DNA of 9,847 nucleotides from Dehalococcoidia bacterium (GTDB lineage Bacteria > Chloroflexota > Dehalococcoidia > UBA3495), in NCBI GenBank assembly GCA_028822675.1, contig JAPKDE010000089.1:1-9847 (forward strand). Reading direction: 5' to 3'. The notes under the pieces are model-generated. The model did no database searches, was not told the origin of the DNA, and saw nothing but the letters and a program-made list of their open reading frames with translations. Shown here piece by piece: positions 1 through 6,622 of the stretch (position 1 is its first letter; each line of letters starts with the position of its first letter). A program made the position numbers and the translations under genes.

Positions 1-547
1 GGGCGTCGTCGCTGATATCCGTCTTCGGCTTGATCAAGTCTTCACAGACCATGATTCCGCCGTCTTTCAAAACGCGGTAGGCCTCTTTCAGCACGCTCTC
101 TTTGTCCGGCACGTGGTAGATGACAGCCTGGCTCCAAAGATGGGTGAAAGTTCCGTCTTCGAACGGAAGTTCAGCAGCCGATGCCTTCTCAAAAGTCAGC
201 TTGTCTTGGGCTGACTGGCCGAGACGCAATCGGGCCGACTTGGCGTTGTCCACGCGGACACCGCTAAGATCGATGCCCGTAACCTCGCAACCACGGTCAT
301 TGTTCAGCCAGATTGCAGTGGTGCCGTTGCCGCAGCCCAGGTCCAATACGTTGGAACTGGAATTGATGCGACTTTTGTCCACCATCATGTCGTTCAGGTT
401 GGAACAAGCCTTTAGGAAATCGTCTCCGGTGTTGTCGTCAAAGACACCCCAGTGAACGCTGCCTTCTTCGTCCCAGACCGAACGATAGATTTCGTCCTGG
501 CCGTCGTAATAAGTTTCTGTTTCTTGCTCAGTGAACTTGCTGGACAT
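1..547 (-). CDS. Class I SAM-dependent methyltransferase, C-terminus cut by window edge
   Basis: The frame read from ATG at 547 stays open for 182 codons to the window edge, so the 3' end is missing. It shows a Rossmann-fold methyltransferase core: motif I VLDLGCGNG (residues 67-75) binds the SAM methionine part, the acidic residue of GID (D93) would hold the ribose, and AAELPFEDGTF and VLKEAYRVLKDGG (about 124-164) are the usual post-motif segments. The N-terminal region, with YYDGQDEIY and VHWGVFDD, resembles methyltransferases acting on small molecules such as glycine/sarcosine or related amines. The substrate cannot be named from sequence. A GGAGG ribosome site sits 9 bases before the ATG, inside the end of panD. 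The start overlaps panD by 20 bases, so the two are very likely co-transcribed and translationally coupled. Family assignment is firm; specificity is open. Confidence 0.9.
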   Translation of the reverse strand, partial: MSSKFTEQETETYYDGQDEIYRSVWDEEGSVHWGVFDDNTGDDFLKACSNLNDMMVDKSRINSSSNVLDLGCGNGTTAIWLNNDRGCEVTGIDLSGVRVDNAKSARLRLGQSAQDKLTFEKASAAELPFEDGTFTHLWSQAVIYHVPDKESVLKEAYRVLKDGGIMVCEDLIKPKTDISDDA

Positions 548-899
548 TCTTGGCGCCCTCCAAGTACTCGACGAACTTATTTTCTTCGTCGACAAGGATC
601 ATTTGAGGGTCGATCGGCTCGTCTGTTACGTCAAATGACATAATGATGAGGCAGTTGCCCTTGGCGCTCAAACGGGCAGCGGCGCCCTGTACTGAGCAGA
701 CACCAGATCCGCGTTCGCCGGCGATGGCATAGGTCTCAAAGCGATTGCCATTCGTTACGTCGCAGATTAGAACTTTTTCAAAGTTCCAAAGGTCGATTTT
801 GTCCATTAGGTCTTCGTCAATCAGGATGCTACCTATGTAGTCTGGGTTGGCGTCGGTCACCCAAGCTCGGTGAATCTTGCCCCTTAGTACGTTTCGCAT
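528..899 (-). CDS. panD: Aspartate 1-decarboxylase (pyruvoyl-dependent)
   Basis: PanD converts L-aspartate to beta-alanine in the cytoplasm, the entry to pantothenate and coenzyme A. The 123 residues match the usual length (about 115-140). The proenzyme cleavage site YIGS is at residues 21-24; cleavage between G23 and S24 would create the pyruvoyl group on S24. Substrate and catalytic positions known from the E. coli enzyme are kept: K8 and H10 in GKIHRA, R53 and Y57 in NGNRFETYAI, and the GERGSG...NGAAAR-like stretch (here GERGSGVCSVQGAAAR). The start ATG at 899 has AAGGAG 5 bases upstream. The C-terminal 30 residues beyond the barrel are acidic and not conserved. The gene overlaps the following methyltransferase by 20 bases. 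No panB or panC is visible in the window, so the pathway is not clustered here. Confidence 0.96.
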   Translation of the reverse strand: MRNVLRGKIHRAWVTDANPDYIGSILIDEDLMDKIDLWNFEKVLICDVTNGNRFETYAIAGERGSGVCSVQGAAARLSAKGNCLIIMSFDVTDEPIDPQMILVDEENKFVEYLEGAKNVQQVH

Positions 900-1531
900 G
901 GTTTCTCCTTATTCTTGCCGCTTATTGCAGATTATTTCTAGTTACAACCCGCGGTTACCGGGAAAGATGTCGTGTTTTTTTACCGCAAGTCTCTATATCG
1001 GTGAACGATTACTGAAAGAAATGAGTCGCCAAATACGCTGGCGAGTCTAAGAGAAGAGGATTGGCGAGGCTATGCGGTTGGAGGTGCGGGTTATGGACCG
1101 AAGGGAACTGCGTGCTTTTTGCGGGAGCGAATCTCAGCGGGGAAAAGAGAAGTCATATTTAGGGAGCGGATTCCCGTTTTCCCTATTATGGACGGCTCTT
1201 TGGGAGAGCTGTAAGTATAATTAAACATTTTCTCTACCGGTTTGGTTGACGTTGTGAAAACGGCACTTTTGCTCTGTTCTGAGACCTGACCGCAAGGCTT
1301 GGCAGGCGTTTCGGGGAGTGTACCAGCGGGTTTCGGGAGGGTCAAGTTTTGATCATAGATCGTTTTACGCGTACGAGTGCTTAAAAACGACGGGTGAGTC
1401 CTGCATTCGTAACGATGCCGAGATAATGTTGCAAAATCGCAAAATGACGAACTTAGCCCGTAATTTTTAGACTGTTGAATACGATTGATGGCACTTCCAG
1501 GGGTGAATAAGCCCCCGAAATTAACATAAAT
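900..1531. other. Intergenic stretch between panD and dnaE, no convincing gene
   Basis: Six hundred and thirty-two bases without a supportable gene. The only longer open frame (minus, 1091-1345) starts at TTG without a ribosome site and its product is low in hydrophobic residues with no recognisable motif. The panD promoter should lie in about 905-1060 on the minus strand, but no pair of -35/-10 boxes stands out. A small hairpin with arms TCGCCA/TGGCGA lies near 1026-1044. I see no clear rho-independent terminator for dnaE after its stop; a four-base GGGG/CCCC hairpin at 1500-1515 lacks a T-run. No tRNA or known riboswitch was recognised. Confidence 0.5.
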
Positions 1532-4500
1532 CTAAAAGGGTGGCTCGTCTCCAACAGGCTCTGCACCCACGACTGCGGGAACATCAGAGGCTACGTAAAC
1601 CGGAATCTGAGGCTCTTCCACCGCAACAGGCGTTGCTTCAGCAGCCATCTCAGGCTCTGGCACCGATTCTGTCTGGATTTCTTGTGTCGCACTTACAGCA
1701 GGCGGCGAGGCTGCTTCAAGGGGCATGGTGGTGACCGGCTTTTCCTCAGGCTGTTCCATGCCAAGGCCTAATTCCTGGTGAACCGCAACCGTGTCTGGGC
1801 CCAGGATCTCTTCTAGGCGGCCGTGTAGCGCCTCGCAATAACCGGTGCTGACCACCGGGAGGTCCATGCGGACCAACCTTTCTCCGGTGCGGATGTCCAG
1901 GTTAACTCGGTCTCGGCCGGGGTATTCCAAAAGAACGCCAATGACTTCTCTCAGTAGGTGGGCATCTCGGCTGGGATCATCCGACTCTGTAACTGCCAAG
2001 CGGACCACCTTTTGCGGATCCGCTGGAATGTCATAGTTTGTGGTCATTAGTGCCTTCTTTTCTCTAATGTTGGTGTCCGCTGCTTTCTTTGCATTCCCGT
2101 TGCCGTTGTCATTCCCATTGCCACTACCATTATTCTTTTTCGCGTAACCGTTGCCGTTCCCGTCGCCGTCGCCATTACTGTTTTTATATCCGTTCCACTG
2201 TTTAGCCGGCGCTGGTGGCGGCAACGTGGGATTATCCGGGTCAAACTCAATTGCGCTATCACAGGCCAGTGACATCTGGTCGGCACGGAACCGCAATCGG
2301 CCGGTTACTAGAACCAATCGACCGTCCTGCCAGACCTCTGCGGTGCGGATCAGTGTGTCTGGCCAGACCAGAATCTCTAGAATGCCGCCCATAATTTCCA
2401 GGTTCACTATGAAGAAGCGTTTGCCTTCCTTAGTGCTCCGTTCAATCACCGTGGAGATGAAACCCAATACGCTGATGGATTGGCCAGATAACTCTTCAGT
2501 GATCTGGTCCAGGGAGTTGTACACGCCCTCAATGTTCAGCGCGGCCAGGGCAATTAGAGGGTTGTGGGACAGGGTCATTCCCAGCAACTCCCGTTCCCAA
2601 GCGGCCTTTTCCTGATCGGAAACGTCGGGCGCATCAAGGGTAATTCCGCTCATCCCAGCGGTCTCGGAAACGGCTTCGTTTCCTTCAAACATGCTAGTCT
2701 GACCCGACTCTCGGGTGCGCGCTTCTCTCTGTGCGGTGGCCGCTATCTGGTCTAAGGCCTGAATCACCGCGCCACGTGAGGCTAGACTGTCGAATGCTCC
2801 GGCCTTGGCCAGGGCCTCCAGCGTGCGGCGGTTAAGCCCAATAGCCCCCGCTCTGCGGCTGAAATCGTCGATAGACTTATAGGGGCCGTTCTCTTTCCGG
2901 TCGGCCACCAAAGGTCTTACAGCGCCCTCTCCCACCGTCTTGATGGCGGCCAGCCCGATTCGTAGACCCGGGCCGCCCAGGGTCATTCCATCGGGACCGT
3001 CAGAGCGCTGGTCATGGGTCTCATGGTCAATACAGAAGTACTCTTCCGATCGGTTGATGTTTGGCAACAGAATCGGGATTTTTAGTCGGAAACACTCATT
3101 CATGGAGCCCAGCGTCTTCTCCGGGTTGTCCAACCGGGAGTTTAGGACCGCAGCCATGTATTCAACCGGATAATGGTTCTTGAAATAGGCTGTCCAGTAG
3201 GAAATCATCGCGTAACTGACACTGTGGGCCTTGTTGAAGGCATAGCCAGCAAACGGCTCAATCAGGTCAAATATCTCACCAGCAATGGTTTGGTCGTAGC
3301 CCTTGCCCACGGCTCCACTGACGAAGTTAACCCGTTCTTCAGCCATGAGTGACGCAATCTTCTTACCCATGGCTTTCCGCACGATATCGGCTGCTCCCAG
3401 CGAGTAGCCGGCGAACTGCTGCAGGATCAGCAAAACCTGGTCCTGGTAGACGATGACACCGTAGGTCTCTTTCAGCAGGTCTTCTAGGCTGGGATCGGGG
3501 AACGATATCGGCTTTCGGCCATGTTTGGCATCGATGAACGTCTCGATGTTTTCCATAGGGCCCGGGCGGTAGAGAGCGATCATCGCCGCAATGTCGCCCA
3601 GGTTGGAGGGCTTCAAGGCTTTGATGTAACGCTGCATTCCAGCGCTTTCAAGCTGGAACAGGTCGTTGGTGTCGCCTGACGACAGCAGGTCGTAGGTTGT
3701 TTTGTCATCCAGTGCGATGGTCTGGAGGTCTATCTCCACACCCCGGCTTTCTTTCACCAGTTTTACGACTCGGTCAAGGATGGTCAGGTTGGTTAGCCCC
3801 AGAAAATCCATCTTCAGGAGGCCCAGGTGGGCCACCGGTTCCATGGAGTACTGGGTCATTAATACTGGGCTGTTTTCGTCGCCTTTAGCCGGCCTTTGCA
3901 GCGGAACAGTCTCGGTGAGTGGCTCATCTGCAATAAGTACGCCCGCGGCATGGGTGCTTACGTGGTGGACGATGCCCTCTAAGCCTTGGGCATTTTTCAC
4001 CAGTTTATTTACGGCTGGTTCTTGCTCGTAGGCTGTTTTGAGCTCTGGGCTAACCCGTAGGGCATCCTCCAGAGTCCTGGCCTTTAGGGGAACCATCTTG
4101 GCAATGCGGTCCACGTCTCCGTAGCCCATGCCCAGCGCCCGGCCCACGTCACGCAAGGCTGCCTTGGCACCCAAGGTTCCAAACGTGATGATCTGGGCCA
4201 CACGGTCATTGCCGTAGCGGTCAATCACATAGTGAAGGACTTCATCCCGGCGGTCGTCCTGGAAGTCCAGGTCAATATCGGGCATCTCTTTACGTTCCAA
4301 GTTTAGGAAGCGCTCAAAGACCAGCCGGTACTCCATTGGATCCACGTCGGTGATGCCCAGGGTGTACAGGGCCACACTAGCGGCAGCAGAACCACGGACG
4401 CCGTAGAGGATATTGCTCTTGCGGACAAAGTCAATGATGTCCCAGACTACGAGGAAATAGTTGGCGAACTGGGTGTGTCGGATTACGTCCAACTCGTATT

Positions 4501-5455
4501 TGAGTCTGTCTCTGTCTGCGGCTGTTGGGTGGGGGTAACGACGCTTGAAACCCTCTTCGCACAACTGGGCTAGGTAATCGTCTGCGGGCATGTTGTTCGG
4601 GGTTGGGTATTTGGGCAGGTGAGTCTGGCCAAAGTCCAACTCCACGTTGCACATATCAGAGACCAGTTGGGTGTTCTCCAGCGCCGGCATAAAGTCTGGG
4701 AATAGTTGGGCCATTTCCGCTGGGCTCTTGATGTAGTACGAATCATCCTCCATACGGAGGCGTTTTTCGTCGTTGATATTGGTGCTGGTCTGGATACAGA
4801 TATAGATATCTTGTAGCGGTGACTCCACCTTATTTACATAATGGGCGTCATTGGTGACGATTAGAGGCAGGTCCAGTTTTTTGCCCATGGCGATCAAGCC
4901 TTCGTTGATCTTGGGCAAATTGGGGACGTGCTCGTGGCGTTGAATTTCTAGGAAGTAACCGTCGCCGAACCGTTCTTTGTACCAACCGGCGGCCTTTGCT
5001 GCCTCGGCGTCGTTGCCATCTGCGAGCAGGCGGGGCACCTCTGCTGACGGACACGCAGAAAGAACTGCTAGACCCTGACCAAATTCTTCCAGAAGGCCTT
5101 TGTCGATTCGGGGTCGGTAATGGAATCCGTCCACGTGGGCCTTGGTGACCAACTGCATCAGGTTGCGGTATCCGGTATTATCCCGGGCAAGCAAGACTAG
5201 ATGGTTGGGGCTGCGCTCTGAGGGGTCTTTATCGAAGCGGCTGTTGCGGGCTACGTAGACCTCGCAGCCGATGATTGGTTTGATGCCAACGTCTTTACAT
5301 GCCGAGTAGAAGTCGACCACGCCGTAGAAGGTGCCGTGGTCAGTTATGGCCAGGGATTCCATCCCTAGCTCTTTAGTGCGAGCCACCAGGTTGGGTATTC
5401 GGCTGATGCCGTCCAACATGCTGTACTCGGTGTGAACGTGAAGGTGCGTAAACAC
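1532..5455 (-). CDS. dnaE: DNA polymerase III alpha subunit (replicative polymerase), extended C-terminus
   Basis: This is the catalytic subunit of the replicative polymerase. Start GTG at 5455 gives VFTHLHVHTEYS, the family's usual N-terminus, with GGGGAGGA 11 bases upstream; the longer TTG start at 5500 lacks a ribosome site. Domains in order: PHP (about 1-275), with all nine metal-ligand positions of the M. tuberculosis DnaE1 type visible (H6, H8, D15, H40, E65, H85, C135, D203, H205); polymerase palm and fingers (about 290-860), with catalytic D393 and D395 in PDIDLDF and D550 in KMDFLGL; a helix-hairpin-helix region (about 870-890); clamp-binding QTSMF (919-923); an OB fold (about 993-1075); an Asn/Gly linker (1088-1124); the usual DnaE C-terminal domain (about 1145-1230); then an acidic Pro/Glu tail ending DEPPF. 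About 1307 residues is longer than the usual 1150-1200 because of the linker and tail. It is the only gene between two gaps and appears singly transcribed. Confidence 0.97.
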   Translation of the reverse strand: MFTHLHVHTEYSMLDGISRIPNLVARTKELGMESLAITDHGTFYGVVDFYSACKDVGIKPIIGCEVYVARNSRFDKDPSERSPNHLVLLARDNTGYRNLMQLVTKAHVDGFHYRPRIDKGLLEEFGQGLAVLSACPSAEVPRLLADGNDAEAAKAAGWYKERFGDGYFLEIQRHEHVPNLPKINEGLIAMGKKLDLPLIVTNDAHYVNKVESPLQDIYICIQTSTNINDEKRLRMEDDSYYIKSPAEMAQLFPDFMPALENTQLVSDMCNVELDFGQTHLPKYPTPNNMPADDYLAQLCEEGFKRRYPHPTAADRDRLKYELDVIRHTQFANYFLVVWDIIDFVRKSNILYGVRGSAAASVALYTLGITDVDPMEYRLVFERFLNLERKEMPDIDLDFQDDRRDEVLHYVIDRYGNDRVAQIITFGTLGAKAALRDVGRALGMGYGDVDRIAKMVPLKARTLEDALRVSPELKTAYEQEPAVNKLVKNAQGLEGIVHHVSTHAAGVLIADEPLTETVPLQRPAKGDENSPVLMTQYSMEPVAHLGLLKMDFLGLTNLTILDRVVKLVKESRGVEIDLQTIALDDKTTYDLLSSGDTNDLFQLESAGMQRYIKALKPSNLGDIAAMIALYRPGPMENIETFIDAKHGRKPISFPDPSLEDLLKETYGVIVYQDQVLLILQQFAGYSLGAADIVRKAMGKKIASLMAEERVNFVSGAVGKGYDQTIAGEIFDLIEPFAGYAFNKAHSVSYAMISYWTAYFKNHYPVEYMAAVLNSRLDNPEKTLGSMNECFRLKIPILLPNINRSEEYFCIDHETHDQRSDGPDGMTLGGPGLRIGLAAIKTVGEGAVRPLVADRKENGPYKSIDDFSRRAGAIGLNRRTLEALAKAGAFDSLASRGAVIQALDQIAATAQREARTRESGQTSMFEGNEAVSETAGMSGITLDAPDVSDQEKAAWERELLGMTLSHNPLIALAALNIEGVYNSLDQITEELSGQSISVLGFISTVIERSTKEGKRFFIVNLEIMGGILEILVWPDTLIRTAEVWQDGRLVLVTGRLRFRADQMSLACDSAIEFDPDNPTLPPPAPAKQWNGYKNSNGDGDGNGNGYAKKNNGSGNGNDNGNGNAKKAADTNIREKKALMTTNYDIPADPQKVVRLAVTESDDPSRDAHLLREVIGVLLEYPGRDRVNLDIRTGERLVRMDLPVVSTGYCEALHGRLEEILGPDTVAVHQELGLGMEQPEEKPVTTMPLEAASPPAVSATQEIQTESVPEPEMAAEATPVAVEEPQIPVYVASDVPAVVGAEPVGDEPPF

Positions 5456-5472
5456 TAAACCCGTCTTCCTCC

Positions 5473-5505
5473 CCACAAAATGCGGCCATACATTCCACAA
5501 AATGC
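5473..5505 (-). repeat. Two 11-base direct repeats in the dnaE leader
   Basis: The sequence CCACAAAATGC (plus strand) occurs exactly twice, at 5473-5483 and 5495-5505, with starts 22 bases apart, about two helical turns. The copy nearer dnaE touches the GGGGAGGA ribosome site. The placement would suit a protein-binding or leader-RNA regulatory site, but no known binding motif was recognised and chance is not excluded. Confidence 0.5.
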
Positions 5506-5568
5506 CAAGGTGGGCTTACCTAAATAGGGTCTACCGGACCAAGAATACCCATCTACCTGGCAGTGGAT

Positions 5569-5599
5569 ATTATAAACCCTGTTTGCCCGGCGTAGACAA
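5569..5599 (-). promoter_or_regulatory. Candidate sigma-70-type promoter for dnaE
   Basis: On the minus strand a perfect TATAAT -10 box occupies 5574-5569. The best -35 match, TTGTCT, is at 5599-5594 with a 19-base spacer, which is longer than the ideal 17. Transcription would begin near 5562 and give a leader of about 105 bases, containing a small GGTC/GACC hairpin (5528-5540) and the two direct repeats, before the GTG start. It lies after the terminator at 5706-5756, which fits a separate dnaE transcript. Confidence 0.55.
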
Positions 5600-5705
5600 G
5601 GTTTTGCGGCGATTATTTTGCGGTTGATTTCCGGCTCTCGAGTGGTCGTCACTCACTGGAGTTATGGGTAGGTGTTTTGAGACGAGTTACGGGTTGGACC
5701 ATAGC

Positions 5706-5756
5706 AAAAAAATGGCCAATCAGAACATACCATTTTCAGGTGTAGTCTGATCGGTC
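5706..5756 (-). terminator. Rho-independent terminator after the small Cys/His protein gene
   Basis: Read on the minus strand, arms 5756-5746 and 5724-5714 pair over 11 positions with one A/C mismatch and one G-T wobble. The 21-base loop can itself pair further (ACACC with GGT..GT). The stem is followed after one base by seven T residues (5712-5706). It lies 48 bases after the stop of the 5804-6112 gene and before the dnaE promoter, so it separates the two transcripts. Confidence 0.8.
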
Positions 5757-5803
5757 AATCAATGTCTGCCAGTTAATGGTGCCAATTGTCGGCAGTCGAG
5801 GGG

Positions 5804-6112
5804 TTAGGCTTCAACCTCTTCGGATGCAGCTTCTTTCTCGTTCGCAGCCTGTGGGGCGCTTACGTCTGCGTCGTCGGAGGTCGACTCCGTAGACGAGGCG
5901 GATGACGCCTTGTTGGTGATACGGCTGTCGCCCCAAGTGGCCGACTCGACGTAGTTTTTGAACTCGCGGGTTTCCCCACAAACCTGGCATAATCCGTTAC
6001 TAACGGGGCCGTCGGCAGGCTGGATTACCCAGTGGTGACGGCATGTAGAAACGGCTGGTTCGTCGTTGGTTTCTTCAGTGGTTTCCGGTGCGATTGTAGT
6101 GCGTTGTGCCAT
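5804..6112 (-). CDS. Small conserved protein with a Cys/His putative zinc site
   Basis: A 102-residue soluble protein with no signal peptide or membrane segment. The middle carries CRHHWVI (C24, H26, H27) and, after a GP-S-G stretch, CQVCG (C42, C45), followed by REFKN and a TWGD stretch. This C-x-H...C-x-x-C arrangement suggests a single small zinc ribbon or knuckle. From memory, similar CxHHW...GP.S.G.C..CG proteins are common in Chloroflexota genomes, but I know no function. The N-terminal 20 residues and the C-terminal 35 are rich in Ser, Glu, Ala and Asp, and are probably disordered. Start ATG at 6112 has GAGGT 7 bases upstream. The gene has its own promoter (6139-6168) and terminator (5706-5756), so it is monocistronic. 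Coding status is firm; function is unknown. Confidence 0.85.
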   Translation of the reverse strand: MAQRTTIAPETTEETNDEPAVSTCRHHWVIQPADGPVSNGLCQVCGETREFKNYVESATWGDSRITNKASSASSTESTSDDADVSAPQAANEKEAASEEVEA

Positions 6113-6138
6113 GATATTTACCTCAGATTGATAGGGCT

Positions 6139-6168
6139 ATTTTACCAGTTGGTGGTCGATTTCGTCAA
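6139..6168 (-). promoter_or_regulatory. Sigma-70-type promoter for the small Cys/His protein gene
   Basis: On the minus strand TTGACG (6168-6163) and TAAAAT (6144-6139) are separated by 18 bases. Both boxes are close to consensus. Transcription would start near 6132, about 20 bases before the ATG at 6112, giving a short leader with the GAGGT ribosome site. Confidence 0.75.
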
Positions 6169-6450
6169 TGTGCTTTGTATCATTGTCGTATTAGTTCTGC
6201 ATGATGGCCGTGATGCATAGCCGTAATGAGGCAAATTGTTAGAATTCGTCACCAGCTGTGTGAATTTAGTGTTTGGGAAGTTGAAATGAGTGCCTGTAAC
6301 TAACCTTACGTATGGGAATGTTTGTTGGACTTACGGATTGGGCCGGTGGTCCTGTGGAGTTACTTTTTCGTACCCGTGTGTAATTGGCATTTACTAAGAT
6401 GCGCGCGTTCTTCTTTGGTTTCGAGTACATGAGAATTGATTTGTGCAATA

Positions 6451-6486
6451 GAGAAAATATGCCCTATTTAGATTCTCCGATAGGGC
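6451..6486 (-). terminator. Candidate terminator downstream of the 355-residue protein gene
   Basis: A perfect seven-base inverted repeat, GCCCTAT (6461-6467) and ATAGGGC (6480-6486), with a 12-base loop. On the minus strand it is followed by ATATTTTCTC, a modest T-rich tract. It lies about 135 bases beyond the stop at 6623. This could be a weak rho-independent terminator; the distance and broken T-run keep confidence moderate. Confidence 0.5.
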
Positions 6487-6622
6487 GGAATTACGGTCAA
6501 GCCGGTTTTGTCAGAAGTACGGATTACAGACGCAAATGGCCTGTTGCCCCACTCATACGATAAGTTTCAAAGATAATAAACCATGAGACCGGATGAGAAG
6601 CTTCGTCGTCTATTTGACCCAG

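Larger units (their letters stand above)
6113..6622. other. Intergenic stretch, mostly empty apart from a promoter and a hairpin
   Basis: Five hundred and ten bases without a supportable gene. It holds the promoter of the 5804-6112 gene at its left end and a candidate terminator at 6461-6486. The base composition is more AT-rich than in the flanking genes. A minus-strand open frame at 6266-6448 has no conserved features. No tRNA or riboswitch was recognised. Confidence 0.5.

Noticed and set aside
1091..1345. Minus-strand open frame of 84 codons between panD and dnaE
   Set aside because: It starts at TTG with no ribosome site, shows no motif or family-like composition, and lies in an otherwise non-coding stretch.
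1500..1515. GGGG/CCCC hairpin after dnaE as a terminator
   Set aside because: The stem is only four bases and is not followed by a T-run on the minus strand.
5456..5500. Longer dnaE start at TTG 5500, adding 15 residues
   Set aside because: The GTG at 5455 has a strong GGGGAGGA site and gives the standard DnaE N-terminus; the added residues are not family-like and the TTG has no ribosome site.
5473..5505. DnaA boxes in the dnaE leader
   Set aside because: The repeats match the TTATNCACA consensus at too few positions on either strand.
6266..6448. Minus-strand open frame of 60 codons
   Set aside because: Product is basic and unstructured-looking with no conserved motif; no convincing ribosome site; AT-rich intergenic context.
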